Of a stretch of DNA of 64,000 bases, positions 8,810 through 17,438 are shown in pieces (position 1 is the stretch's first letter; each line of letters begins with the position of its first letter). The stretch is from Desulfobulbaceae bacterium (GTDB taxonomy: Bacteria; Desulfobacterota; Desulfobulbia; Desulfobulbales; Desulfocapsaceae), in assembly GCA_031287565.1 (NCBI GenBank), contig JAITSS010000046.1, positions 62,001 through 126,000 on the forward strand, read 5' to 3'. Below the pieces are notes generated by a model, which did no database searches, was not told the DNA's origin, and saw only the letters and a list, made by a program, of their open reading frames with translations. A program made the translations under genes and the position numbers.

Positions 8810-9258
8810 CCAGGGACGGCGAAAATAAGGGCGCCTCCGCTGATTTCGCCGCTCTGCCGGAAAGCGATTGGCGGGCGCTGGCCGCCTATGTCGAGCCAGT
8901 TGAATGCCGGGCGGGCGAACCGCTGTTTTCTGAGGGTGAGGCGGCAAGTGGCCTGTATTTTTTCCTCGATGGCCGCTTCGCTGTGCAAAAAAAAGGCGAA
9001 TTACCTGGCAAAATGCAAACGGTGGCTTTGCTGGCCGGTGGTTCGGTGGCGGGCGAAGGCGCGTTGGTCGGCATTGCCCGCCACCGCGCCTCGTTGCTCT
9101 GTCTTGAATCCGGACGAGCGCTATGCTTAACGACTGCGGCCCATGTCCGCCTGCGTGAAGAAAACCCGCGTCTTTGTCTGACCCTTCTGCACTATCTTCT
9201 ACGCATCAGCGCCCTGCGGCTTAGCGGCGCTTCTGAGCGTTTGGCTGTGCTGCTGTGA
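8806..9258 (+). CDS. Cyclic-nucleotide-binding-like domain protein
   Basis: This protein of 150 residues is essentially one cNMP-binding fold. It shows the pattern VECRAGEPLFSEGEAASGLYFFLDGRF, which matches the CRP/cNMP beta-roll, followed by a phosphate-cassette-like region LLAGGSVAGEGALVGIARHRAS. The cassette is not a clear cAMP-binding type (the usual GE-L-x5-R-A-A pattern is only partly met), so the ligand is unknown. There is no helix-turn-helix, so it is not a transcription factor by itself. It is translationally coupled to mlaC, which suggests a link with lipid transport. Its last 60 bases overlap the 3' end of glgX on the other strand. Confidence 0.75.
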   Translation: MTRDGENKGASADFAALPESDWRALAAYVEPVECRAGEPLFSEGEAASGLYFFLDGRFAVQKKGELPGKMQTVALLAGGSVAGEGALVGIARHRASLLCLESGRALCLTTAAHVRLREENPRLCLTLLHYLLRISALRLSGASERLAVLL

Positions 9259-11424
9259 TGGCCGGACCTCACTCGCCTCATCGGTTTTTTCCATTTGCTT
9301 TTCTTTGCTGATAGCTGCGGCTGGTCGCGCTTCCTTTTTATTGCCGGTACCGCTCGGTCGCGCCGTTGTCGCGTAGAGCGCCACCACCGATAGCGGCGCG
9401 ACCGAAACCGCCTCTGGCCGTAGCAATACCGGCGGCATTTCCCGGAAGTCGTTTGGCGCGGGCGACGATGTATCGATCAGCAATCGCCAATTTTGCCCGG
9501 CCAGCGGCTGCGGCGTGGTGAAGACCTGAAAATTTTTGCTATCGCCGTTGATCGCCAGGAAAAAAAACATCTCGCCGGATGTGGTTTTCCCCCTGAGGGT
9601 CACGCCGAGGACGCGGCAATCTTCGTCCCAGTTTTCCTCACCGGGGCGCAGTGATTGCCACTCAATTTCCGACGTTGCGCCGACGTTTGGCGGCGGGAAG
9701 AAATCGGGGCGCGAGAAAATACCGAATTTGCGCCGCAGGGCCAGACACAATCTGAAAAAACGTCGTAGTTCCTCATGGCGTCGCAAAAGACTCCAGTCGA
9801 GCCAGCCGATGGCGTTATCCTGACACCAGGCGTTGTTGTTGCCCTTCTGGCTGCGGCCGAATTCGTCACCAGCGGCCAGCATCGGCACGCCCTGCGACAA
9901 GAGCAACAAGCAGATCATGCTTTTGATGCGCCTGACCCGCAACGCCGATATCGCCTCCGGACAGGGGTCGCCCTCAATGCCGCTGTTCCAGCTGAGATTG
10001 TTATTGTCGCCGTCACGGTTATCCTCGCCGTTTTCCACGTTATGTTTCTGGTTGTAGCTGACCAAATCGTAGAGAGTGAACCCGTCGTGGCAGGTCAGGA
10101 AATTGATCGAATTCAGCGGCCCGCGTCGGCTTGACTGATACAGATCCGAACTACCGGCCAGGCGTGTGGCAAGGCTGGCCACCGAGCCGCCGCCGCTGAA
10201 GAAACGGCGCAGGTCGTCGCGGTAGCGACCGTTCCATTCCGACCAGCGTCGGTCGGAAGAAAAATTTCCCACCTGATACAGGCCGGTGGCGTCCCAGGCT
10301 TCGGCGATCAGGGCGCTACCGCGCACCACCGGGTCTTCGGCGATGCGTTCGACCAAGGGAGGGTTGGGCACCACTCGTCCCTGGGCGTCGCGCCCGAATA
10401 CCGAGGCCAGGTCGAAGCGGAATCCGTCGATGTGCATCGCCACCACAAAATAGCGCAAAGCCTCGCGCACCAAATCGCGCATCACCACGTGATTGCAATT
10501 CAGGGTATTGCCGCAGCCGGAATGATTGAGGTAGGCGCCGTTTTTCGGGTCGAGCAGGTAATACACCTGGTTGTCGAGACCGCGAAAACTTGTGGTGCGG
10601 CCATTGTAACCGCCTTCGCCGGAGTGGTTGAAGACCATGTCGAGGAAAACCTCGATGCCCGCCAGGTGCAGTTGTCGCACCATCTCTTTGAATTCGTTCA
10701 GATGATTCTCTGGCTGAAAGGCATAGCCCGATTTCAGCGCGAAAAAGGATAAGGGGTTGTAACCCCAGAAATTTTTCAGCGGCGCGCCGCTTTCCGGATG
10801 GATGAACGGACAGTCATTTTCATCAAATTCCGTGACCGGCATCAGTTCGACGGCGGTGACGCCCAAATCTTTCAGATAGGGGATTTTTTCGATGATGCCG
10901 CGATAGGTTCCAGGCGCGCTGACGCCGGAGGTGGCGCTGGCCGTGAATCCCCTTGGATGCAGTTCATAGATGACGCGCTTTTCGCCAGACGGGCGCAATG
11001 GCTGGTCGCCCCGCCAGTCAAAATCATGGCGGGCGACGCGGCAGCAAGTTGTTTGGCCGTAGACGGCTTTTTCGCCCCAGCGGCGCGGCGACAATTCCTG
11101 ACAATAGGGATCGATGAGGATGATGTCCGGATCGAAGGCGGCGCCATTGGCCGGGTCATGGTCGCCGTCCATGCGAAATCCGTAGCTGAGGTTTTCCGCC
11201 TGCAATTCGCCTATCATCACATGCCAGATGTCGCCGGTGCGGTTTTCCGGACGATTCAGCGGAATTTCGTGGCGTTGTACATCGCCCGCTTCAGAAACAT
11301 CCAGAACCAGCCAAACCGCCTTGGCGTGGCGGGAAAAGACGGAAAAATTGATTCCCTGCGGGCGAAGACGCGGCCCCAGCGGCAGCGGCGTGCCAGCCAG
11401 GATGGGCAAATGAGCGGTGGACAT
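9199..11424 (-). CDS. glgX: Glycogen debranching enzyme GlgX
   Basis: This GH13 enzyme hydrolyses the alpha-1,6 branches of glycogen, usually limit dextrins made by phosphorylase. It has 741 residues. An N-terminal CBM48-like domain (TPLPLGPRLRPQGINFSVFS) precedes the catalytic barrel. The barrel has VFLDMVFNHSGEGG, HIDGFRFDLASVFGRD (nucleophile Asp), LIAEAWDATGLYQVGNF (acid Glu) and INFLTCHDGFTLYDLVSYN. The start at 11424 (MSTAHLPILAG) has AAAGGAATGCCCCC upstream; the longer frame in the ORF track has no support. The C-terminus carries a charged tail of about 50 residues. No other glycogen gene is nearby. Confidence 0.93.
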   Translation of the reverse strand: MSTAHLPILAGTPLPLGPRLRPQGINFSVFSRHAKAVWLVLDVSEAGDVQRHEIPLNRPENRTGDIWHVMIGELQAENLSYGFRMDGDHDPANGAAFDPDIILIDPYCQELSPRRWGEKAVYGQTTCCRVARHDFDWRGDQPLRPSGEKRVIYELHPRGFTASATSGVSAPGTYRGIIEKIPYLKDLGVTAVELMPVTEFDENDCPFIHPESGAPLKNFWGYNPLSFFALKSGYAFQPENHLNEFKEMVRQLHLAGIEVFLDMVFNHSGEGGYNGRTTSFRGLDNQVYYLLDPKNGAYLNHSGCGNTLNCNHVVMRDLVREALRYFVVAMHIDGFRFDLASVFGRDAQGRVVPNPPLVERIAEDPVVRGSALIAEAWDATGLYQVGNFSSDRRWSEWNGRYRDDLRRFFSGGGSVASLATRLAGSSDLYQSSRRGPLNSINFLTCHDGFTLYDLVSYNQKHNVENGEDNRDGDNNNLSWNSGIEGDPCPEAISALRVRRIKSMICLLLLSQGVPMLAAGDEFGRSQKGNNNAWCQDNAIGWLDWSLLRRHEELRRFFRLCLALRRKFGIFSRPDFFPPPNVGATSEIEWQSLRPGEENWDEDCRVLGVTLRGKTTSGEMFFFLAINGDSKNFQVFTTPQPLAGQNWRLLIDTSSPAPNDFREMPPVLLRPEAVSVAPLSVVALYATTARPSGTGNKKEARPAAAISKEKQMEKTDEASEVRPSQQHSQTLRSAAKPQGADA

Positions 11425-11504
11425 GGGGGCATTCCTTTTTATAGTGTGTGGATTTAAGGCGCGGGCGACCGCCGCATGACTATACACCAACAGGAGAGGG
11501 GAAC

Positions 11505-12437
11505 ATGGACGAATTTCATTCGATTCAGGTGGGTGACCAACACATCGGCGCGATTGATTGGGAGATGACTCCAGACCTGACGTTTGGCACATTTGAGTCG
11601 TGGGGCGGGCGCGAGCGGGTGCGCAACAATAACGAGCGTTTGTATTATTTTTTCGTCGATGGCTGGGACGAGACGCCGAAACTTTGCTTGATGGAGCGCG
11701 GCGTCAAACACGCGAAAGTCGTGGCCGAAATCGCCGCGCCCGTCGAGATGCTGGCCCGTTGCGTCGCCAGTGGTGGCAAGGTGGCCCGTTTTGAGCAGAG
11801 CTTTGCCATCAGCGACGAAATCTGCGACTGGCTGGTCGCAAACATTCTCGACAAAGGCGCGTCGCCTCTGGTGCGCCCGGTCTCCCCGCGCATTGAAACA
11901 GAGAACATGGGCGAACCCTTGCCCAGCCGGGATTCAGTGGTCGTGGCCGATGGCGTGCGTCTGCCCGCGACTGCGGCGATTATTCAGGAAGAGGAACTGC
12001 CGACCTTGATTCGCGCCCATGTTTTTTTTGAGGCTGAGCACAATCCGCATGGCGGGTTCGCCAAGCAATTGGCGGCGGTTGATGACGATACGGTCATCGA
12101 TCTGCGTTGCGGCCTGATGTGGCAGCGCGGCGGCCTTGATATTGCCTCGCACCGGGTGATGAACCGCCGCATTGAAGAGCTGAACGCCGCCGGTTTCGCT
12201 GGCTATCACGATTGGCGTTTGCCGACGATGGAAGAGGCGCTGTCGCTTTTAGAGCCGACACGAAACGCCAAAGGTCTGCATCTGCCGCTCTGCTTTTCCA
12301 AGGAGCAGCCTTTTGTCTTCGTGGCGGCGCAGCGCAAACCCGGCGGTTACTGGTTCGTCGATTTCAAACAGGGACGCGCCTTCTGGTCGTCGGGCACCAT
12401 CCCCGGCGGTTTCGCCCGGCTGACGCGCGGCGTCTGA
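11505..12437 (+). CDS. DUF1566 (Lcl C-terminal-like) domain protein
   Basis: This protein of 310 residues is of unknown role. The C-terminal third has the DUF1566 pattern: CGLMWQRGGLDIASHR, then GYHDWRLPTMEEALSLLEP, then GGYWFVDFKQGRAFWSSG. Family members are often secreted or surface-linked, but this one has no signal peptide or lipobox. The N-terminal part (residues 1-160) is not recognised. The start at 11505 is preceded by AGGAGAGGGGAAC, so the longer ORF track start is rejected. It is divergent from glgX and convergent with tatC. Confidence 0.7.
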   Translation: MDEFHSIQVGDQHIGAIDWEMTPDLTFGTFESWGGRERVRNNNERLYYFFVDGWDETPKLCLMERGVKHAKVVAEIAAPVEMLARCVASGGKVARFEQSFAISDEICDWLVANILDKGASPLVRPVSPRIETENMGEPLPSRDSVVVADGVRLPATAAIIQEEELPTLIRAHVFFEAEHNPHGGFAKQLAAVDDDTVIDLRCGLMWQRGGLDIASHRVMNRRIEELNAAGFAGYHDWRLPTMEEALSLLEPTRNAKGLHLPLCFSKEQPFVFVAAQRKPGGYWFVDFKQGRAFWSSGTIPGGFARLTRGV

Positions 12438-12462
12438 CGTGAACGAGCAGTGGGCGAGAACT

Positions 12463-13206
12463 TTATCCCTTTTTTTTCGTCCACAGCCCGCACAAAAAAA
12501 CGCCGGTTTCGTAGAGCATGGCCAGGGGCAGGGTGAGCAGCAGCGTGGCCATCAGGTCGCCACTGGTGAGCATAAAGGCGAGAACGGCCAGCGCCAGCCA
12601 GAATTTCAGGCGGTGTCGGCGAAAATAGTCACGCTCAACCAGGCCGAAACGGGCGGCCATCACCTGTAAAAAGGGTATTTGAAAAGCCAGGCCAAAGGTG
12701 ATGATGGCGCGGGCGACAAAGGTCAGGTAAAGGGCGAATTTCGGTAGCGGTTCGAGGTTTGGTTGGGCGTAGCTGAGCAGATAGGTCAGAAGCCTGGGCA
12801 AGGCAATGAAAAAGGCGAAGCTCGCTCCGGCGGCGAAGAGCAGACTGCCGACCAGCGCCACCAAGAGGGCCAGGCTTCTTTCGTGGCGGTGCAGGCCCGG
12901 CGAGATGAAAGCCCAGAACTGGTACAGCGCGAATGGGTAACTGACGCCGAGTCCGATCAGAAGCGCCAGTTTCAGATAGGTGATGAAGGCTTCTGGCAGA
13001 TTGGTGTAGACCAGCGCCCGGATGTGCGGGCTGGCGACAAACAGCGGGCGGACGCACAACTGGGCTATTGGTTCGATGAACAGATAAGCGGCGATGCTCG
13101 CGACCACAATCATGACAAGAGTTGCGCCGAGTCGTCGGCGCAACTCTTTATAATGCGGGGCGAGCAGGGTGAAAAAACGCTCCAGCGCGGGAAGACCGGC
13201 GTTCAT
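12463..13206 (-). CDS. tatC: Sec-independent protein translocase TatC
   Basis: TatC is the membrane receptor of the twin-arginine pathway, which exports folded, often cofactor-bearing proteins. It has 247 residues and six predicted membrane segments. The N-terminal region HYKELRRRLGATLVMIVVA and the stretch YPFALYQFWAFISPGLHRHER, containing the conserved FxxPGL-type motif, identify it. It overlaps the end of tatB by 4 bases. In a sulfate reducer such a system would export periplasmic hydrogenases and related redox enzymes. Confidence 0.95.
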   Translation of the reverse strand: MNAGLPALERFFTLLAPHYKELRRRLGATLVMIVVASIAAYLFIEPIAQLCVRPLFVASPHIRALVYTNLPEAFITYLKLALLIGLGVSYPFALYQFWAFISPGLHRHERSLALLVALVGSLLFAAGASFAFFIALPRLLTYLLSYAQPNLEPLPKFALYLTFVARAIITFGLAFQIPFLQVMAARFGLVERDYFRRHRLKFWLALAVLAFMLTSGDLMATLLLTLPLAMLYETGVFLCGLWTKKKG

Positions 13207-13631
13207 GGTCGAACGCTTGGCTCTTCAGGCGGGCTTTGAGGTTTTTCGGCGTCGGCGGTTGCCGCCATTTCCGCCTCCGCCGCCGTTTCCACTGGCGTGT
13301 TAAGCGCCGATTGTTCCGGTGGCGTTTCGACCACTTCAGGCTTGACTTCAAGAATCTCTTCCTGAAAGCGCCGCGCCGCGCCGTGTAAATCCGGCAGTTT
13401 GGGCAGTTCGGGGAGACTGGCTTTGAGACCGGCAAGGTCGGGCGAATTGGCTTTCAAGTCAGCCAGGGGGTTTTCGTCAATCAGGTCGCTTTTCACGCTT
13501 TCGGCGGTTTTCCTCAGCTCCAGGACGCCCTTGGCCAGCGACCGCGCCAGTTCAGGCAATTTGTCCGGCCCGACGACAATGAGCGCCACCGCGAGAATCA
13601 CCAACATTTCCGGAAGGCCAATGCCAAACAT
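13203..13631 (-). CDS. tatB: Twin-arginine translocase subunit TatB/TatA
   Basis: The protein of 142 residues begins MFGIGLPEMLVILAVALIVVG, the N-terminal membrane helix of TatA/TatB. The hinge GPDKLPELARSLAKGV and an amphipathic helix follow, then a long acidic, Pro- and Ala-rich tail. The Glu in the helix (PEMLVI) and the tail length favour TatB over TatA. The start at 13631 gives the canonical N-terminus; the upstream part of the ORF has no support. It lies directly before tatC. No further TatA paralogue is in the window. Confidence 0.9.
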   Translation of the reverse strand: MFGIGLPEMLVILAVALIVVGPDKLPELARSLAKGVLELRKTAESVKSDLIDENPLADLKANSPDLAGLKASLPELPKLPDLHGAARRFQEEILEVKPEVVETPPEQSALNTPVETAAEAEMAATADAEKPQSPPEEPSVRP

Positions 13632-13728
13632 AAAAAATACCGCCGAAAAAGAGAAAATGCCCAAGCCCGCGCCGGGCGCTGATTGTGCCGACGGTTGGCG
13701 AAATTGATCTCGGCCAGGCAATCGACGA

Positions 13729-13757
13729 ACAGTACGGTATTCTCCGGAGGCTGTCAA
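13729..13757 (-). promoter_or_regulatory. Likely sigma70 promoter of tatBC
   Basis: On the minus strand a perfect TTGACA is followed after 17 bases by TACTGT. It lies about 100 bases upstream of tatB. The -10 is weak. Confidence 0.4.
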
Positions 13758-13887
13758 TTCGGCGGGCGCTTTGCGGCATTTCTCTCTTGCTGAATCGCGG
13801 CAAAGACCATAAAAAGAGCCAGCTTGCTTTGGTGGGGGGGTGGCGAAAAAATGTGTGCGATTGAAGGATATTACGGGGTGGGCGGCG

Positions 13888-14271
13888 ATGAAACGAATTT
13901 TAGTTATTGATGATGAAGCGGGGGCGCGGCAGTTGGTGCGGCGTCTTTTGGAGAGGGAAGGCTATGGCGTCGTGGAAGCCAAAGACGGGGAAGAAGGGAT
14001 CAATATGTTTCGCGCCGACCCCTGCGACATGATCATCACCGATCTGGTGATGCCGGTCAAAGATGGATTGAAGACAATTTTGGATGTGCGGGAGTTCGCG
14101 CCGACCGTGCCGGTTCTGGCCATTTCCGGCGGCGGCACCATTGCTAAAGAACGGTATTTGTCGGCGGCGGGCTTTATCGAGCGGGTGGAAACGCTGGCTA
14201 AACCGTTTACCCGTGATGAACTGGTCAATATGGTGCGACAGATGCTGAACGACGATTTCGTCACCGAATGA
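13888..14271 (+). CDS. Stand-alone response regulator receiver domain
   Basis: This CheY-like protein of 127 residues contains only a receiver domain. The acidic pocket is in ILVIDDE (residues 4-10), the phosphoacceptor is Asp52 in MIITDLVMP, and the conserved Lys105 is in TLAKPF. There is no output domain, so it acts by protein contact. No histidine kinase gene is adjacent, so its partner is unknown. The ATG at 13888 is chosen because the receiver fold begins there; the ORF track GTG would add 16 residues unlike the family. Confidence 0.88.
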   Translation: MKRILVIDDEAGARQLVRRLLEREGYGVVEAKDGEEGINMFRADPCDMIITDLVMPVKDGLKTILDVREFAPTVPVLAISGGGTIAKERYLSAAGFIERVETLAKPFTRDELVNMVRQMLNDDFVTE

Positions 14272-14302
14272 TTTTCCCTCGTCCTTTTACGCGGAATCGC
14301 CC

Positions 14303-15994
14303 ATGAAATTGCTTGCCGATGTCGGCATGACCCTCAACTACATCCTGGATGCCAGCGCCGACAAGTTCGCTGACCGTCCGGCGATTGGCATGGCTATGGA
14401 AACGCCGATGAGCTATGCCACGATGCGTCACCGCGTGCTACTTGTGGCTGAGCGCTTGCTGCATGATGGTGTCGAAAAGGGCGACCGGGTGGCGATTCTC
14501 GCGGAAAATTCGGAAAAGTGGGGCATCGCCTATTTGGCGATTGTCAGGATCGGCGCGGTGGCGGTGCCGATCCTGCCGGAAATGCCGGAAGGCGATGTCC
14601 ATCATATCCTGTCGGAAATGCGGGTGAAGGTGTTGTTCACCAGCTCGCGACAGCTTGAAAAAATCGAAGAAGCGCGGCAGCCGTTCGCCGAGAAATTGGT
14701 CACGCTGGATGATTACCAGGGCCGGGCCGAGGCGATGCCGATTGTCACCTACGCCGATTATCTGCGTGAGGCGCGGGAGTTGCACGCCGAAGACGCGCCG
14801 CTCGTTTTCCCCGAAGTCGGCGAGGACGACTTGGCGGCCATTCTCTACACCTCCGGCTCCTCCGGCTATTCCAAGGCGGTGATGCTGACCCATAAAAATC
14901 TGACCGCCAATGCCTACGCCGCTTCTGGCTTGATGAAAATCTCGCCGGATTGGACCTTCCTGTCCATCCTGACCATGGCCCACGCCTATGAGTTCACCTG
15001 CGGTTTTGTGCTGCCGTTGCTCAACGGTTGCCGCATCGTTTACGCTGGCAAAGCCCCGACCCCGGCCATTTTGCAGCGCATCTGTCGGCATGAAAAACCG
15101 CAGGTCATCTTCGCGGTGCCCTTGGTGATGGAAAAAATTTACAAAAAACGGGTGCGGCCCAGCATTGAACAAAGCGGCGTCCTGTCTTTTTGTTGCCGTT
15201 ATCGCCTGGGTCGCGCCTTGATCTATCGCAGAATCTGCGCCCGGCTGTTGGAATTTTTTGGCGGCAGACTGCAACTGATGGGGATTGGCGGCGCAGCCTT
15301 GAATCCGGAAGTCGAACAGTTCCTGGCCGAAGCTCGCTTTCCGTACCTGATCGGCTACGGCCTGACAGAAGGCGCGCCACTTTTGGCCGGCGGGCCGTTC
15401 GGCGACCAGAGCATCACTGTTGGTTCGACCGGCAAACCCATGCCCGGTGTTGAAATACGCATCGCCAACGCCAATGCCAACGGTATCGGCGAGATTCAGG
15501 CCGCCGGGCCGAATATCATGGCTGGCTACCACGGCAACCCGGAGGCCACCGCTCAAGTCCTGTCGCCGGGCGGCTGGCTATCGACCGGCGATTTGGGCCG
15601 CTTTGATGATGCGGGTAATCTTTGCGTCAGGGGACGTTTGAAAAACGTCATCGTTCTCTCCAACGGTGAAAATGTTTATATCGAACCGATAGAGCATAAA
15701 ATCAACGCCTTTCCCTGGGTCGCCGAAAGTCTGGTGTTGGAAAGCGCTGGCAAACTGGAAGCCTGGGTGTACCCCGACTACGAACAGATTGACGAGCAGA
15801 CCGCCGGGCAATCGCCTGGGGAGCGACATCAGCGCATGGCCCAGCTCATGGAGGAACTGCGTCAGCGAATCAACGAGCAGGTCGCGCCATCGTCGCGCCT
15901 GTCGCGGATTCTTGAGCGCCGCGAACCCTTTGTCAAGACCGCCACCCACAAAATCAAGCGCTACCTCTACGACCCGAACGCCGCCAATCTGTAG
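14303..15994 (+). CDS. AMP-dependent acyl-CoA/acyl-ACP synthetase family protein
   Basis: This is an adenylate-forming enzyme of 563 residues that activates a carboxylic acid with ATP. Motifs are the P-loop ILYTSGSSGYSKAVMLTHKN, the adenylate site LIGYGLTEGAPLLAG and the hinge region WLSTGDLGRFDDAGNLCVRGR, plus a C-terminal lysine in VKTATHKIKRYLY. The overall pattern (weak AMP-binding loop GSSGYSK, HTHK near the C-terminus) resembles long-chain fatty acid ligases of the FadD15 or acyl-ACP synthetase type. The exact acid is not predictable. It starts 31 bases after the receiver-domain gene and may share its transcript. Confidence 0.85.
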   Translation: MKLLADVGMTLNYILDASADKFADRPAIGMAMETPMSYATMRHRVLLVAERLLHDGVEKGDRVAILAENSEKWGIAYLAIVRIGAVAVPILPEMPEGDVHHILSEMRVKVLFTSSRQLEKIEEARQPFAEKLVTLDDYQGRAEAMPIVTYADYLREARELHAEDAPLVFPEVGEDDLAAILYTSGSSGYSKAVMLTHKNLTANAYAASGLMKISPDWTFLSILTMAHAYEFTCGFVLPLLNGCRIVYAGKAPTPAILQRICRHEKPQVIFAVPLVMEKIYKKRVRPSIEQSGVLSFCCRYRLGRALIYRRICARLLEFFGGRLQLMGIGGAALNPEVEQFLAEARFPYLIGYGLTEGAPLLAGGPFGDQSITVGSTGKPMPGVEIRIANANANGIGEIQAAGPNIMAGYHGNPEATAQVLSPGGWLSTGDLGRFDDAGNLCVRGRLKNVIVLSNGENVYIEPIEHKINAFPWVAESLVLESAGKLEAWVYPDYEQIDEQTAGQSPGERHQRMAQLMEELRQRINEQVAPSSRLSRILERREPFVKTATHKIKRYLYDPNAANL

Positions 15995-16009
15995 CGAACG
16001 GCGGCTCCA

Positions 16010-16651
16010 TCACAGGAGCAGGTTATTGGCGGCCCGCACCACCGGGCCGATGACGCCGCCCAGAACTCCGGTCAGTGACAGAACCAGAATCAGCACGATG
16101 CCGAACTGCTCGTAGCGTTGTAGCGAGTAAGATAATCGGTCAGGTAAAAAACCTGCGAGAATGCGTCCGCCATCCAGCGGCGGCACCGGTATCAGATTAA
16201 AAATACAGAGCAGAAGATTGATCCACACACTGTTGACCAGCATGATTAAAAGCGGCAGTGTCACCGCGTTGGCCATGCTGTTGCCGGCTATTTGGACAGC
16301 CAAAGGCGCGAGCAGTTTAACTGCCATGGCGCTCGCCACCGCAAGCAGAAAATTGCTTAATGGCCCAGCCAGGGCGACCCACAGCATTCCCCGTTTCGGG
16401 TCGCGAAAATGTGAAGCATCGACCGGCACCGGCTTCGCCCAGCCGAATTTGATCAGGAAAAAGGCCAGAGTGCCCAGGGGATCGAGGTGGCGCAGCGGGT
16501 TCATCGACAGACGTCCCAGACGGGCCGCTGTCGGATCGCCGAGTCGCCAGGCGATGTAGCCGTGAGCGAATTCATGGAAGGTCAGCGCCAGCAACAGCGG
16601 TGGGGCCAGCAGAATCAGTTGGCTGAGCCAGGCTTGTATCGGTGGATTCAT
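16010..16651 (-). CDS. Site-2 protease family (M50) membrane metalloprotease
   Basis: This inner-membrane zinc protease of 213 residues has the compact YwhC/RseP-core layout without a PDZ domain. The zinc-binding motif HEFAH lies in the second half of the first helix (LLLALTFHEFAHGYIAWRLGD). The second conserved motif is in FNLIPVPPLDGGRILAG, with the catalytic Asp. The substrate is unknown. It is convergent with the acyl synthetase gene, with a gap of 15 bases. Confidence 0.9.
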   Translation of the reverse strand: MNPPIQAWLSQLILLAPPLLLALTFHEFAHGYIAWRLGDPTAARLGRLSMNPLRHLDPLGTLAFFLIKFGWAKPVPVDASHFRDPKRGMLWVALAGPLSNFLLAVASAMAVKLLAPLAVQIAGNSMANAVTLPLLIMLVNSVWINLLLCIFNLIPVPPLDGGRILAGFLPDRLSYSLQRYEQFGIVLILVLSLTGVLGGVIGPVVRAANNLLL

Positions 16652-16697
16652 TGAGAGACCAGGTTGAACGGCGTATTCGCCGCAGTTTTTCCGACAC

Positions 16698-16731
16698 TAA
16701 AACCCCGCGCGACGTGATTGTCACGCGGGGT
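16698..16731 (-). terminator. Intrinsic terminator after the ZraP-like gene
   Basis: On the minus strand, CCCCGCGTGAC pairs with the GC-rich arm ending GCGCGGGG, followed by TTTTAGTG. The stem is long and the T-tract short. It lies about 75 bases after the ZraP-like gene and just before the M50 protease gene. Confidence 0.65.
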
Positions 16732-16806
16732 CGAGGAGGAGAACACGCTACAGGTTCCGCCGGATTATCGCTCCCCAGCGGCGGAGTTTTTTCTTTTTTT
16801 ACGGCA

Positions 16807-17208
16807 TCAGTTGTTGAAACCGCCGTGGTGGCGGCCGCCATGCCCGAAACCATGCCCGCCGCCCAAGCCGCAGCCGGGGCCGAATTGGCCAAGACCGGCG
16901 GCCTGCGCCTGCGCCTGCAGACTGGCCCGCAAATCGTACAATTCACCGGCCATTCTCGCCGCCGCCACCGTGTCAGGTTGCGCGGCGTTGGTCACAGCGT
17001 CCAGTTCGGCGCGTTTCATGGCGATTTGCTTTCGTAAGTCTGAAGTATCCTTATAGAATTTGTCCATTTTTTCCCGCATGGCCGGGTCGGTCTGCGCAGT
17101 CATCTTGGGGCAGTTCATCGTCGGTTGGTCGGCTGGGGTGGCGGCCATAGCCATGCCGCCTGCGGTCAGAGCGGCGAGGACAAGCAGGGTGGTGAGTTGC
17201 TTTTTCAT
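16807..17208 (-). CDS. Spy/ZraP/CpxP-like periplasmic protein with His/Gly-rich tail
   Basis: The protein of 133 residues has a signal peptide ending MAMAATPADQP. A helical region follows with the LTxxQ-family-like pattern DPAMREKMDKFYKDTSDLRKQIAMKRAEL, typical of Spy/ZraP zinc- or envelope-stress proteins. The C-terminus is Gly- and His-rich (GGGHGFGHGGRHHGGF), which suggests metal binding. Family members act as periplasmic chaperones and are usually controlled by envelope-stress or zinc-sensing two-component systems; no such system is adjacent. The ATG at 17208 is preceded by GGGAGAATCCAGC and gives a good signal peptide, so the longer frame is rejected. Confidence 0.8.
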   Translation of the reverse strand: MKKQLTTLLVLAALTAGGMAMAATPADQPTMNCPKMTAQTDPAMREKMDKFYKDTSDLRKQIAMKRAELDAVTNAAQPDTVAAARMAGELYDLRASLQAQAQAAGLGQFGPGCGLGGGHGFGHGGRHHGGFNN

Positions 17209-17438
17209 GCTGGATTCTCCCTGTGAAAAAAGAATTGTTCCCGTAATGGGCGTCCGGGCGTTTTCGTGTGCGCCCGCTTGTACGCTGTAACAAAGCAGAA
17301 AGCGTGCCGGATGCCGATGGCTTTTCCCTTGTTCTGTATTTTCCATATGTTACCACATTTCACGCTTGCGAGCCGTCGGACGCGCCTCGCGTCGTCTGGA
17401 TATTTTTTCCCCGGCTTGCGCGGCGCGGTGGATAATTT

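Noticed and set aside
14438-15556. Minus-strand ORF of 372 residues opposite the acyl synthetase gene
   Set aside because: Its sequence has no recognisable motif, and the plus-strand frame has all adenylate-forming motifs. Long shadow ORFs are common in GC-rich DNA.
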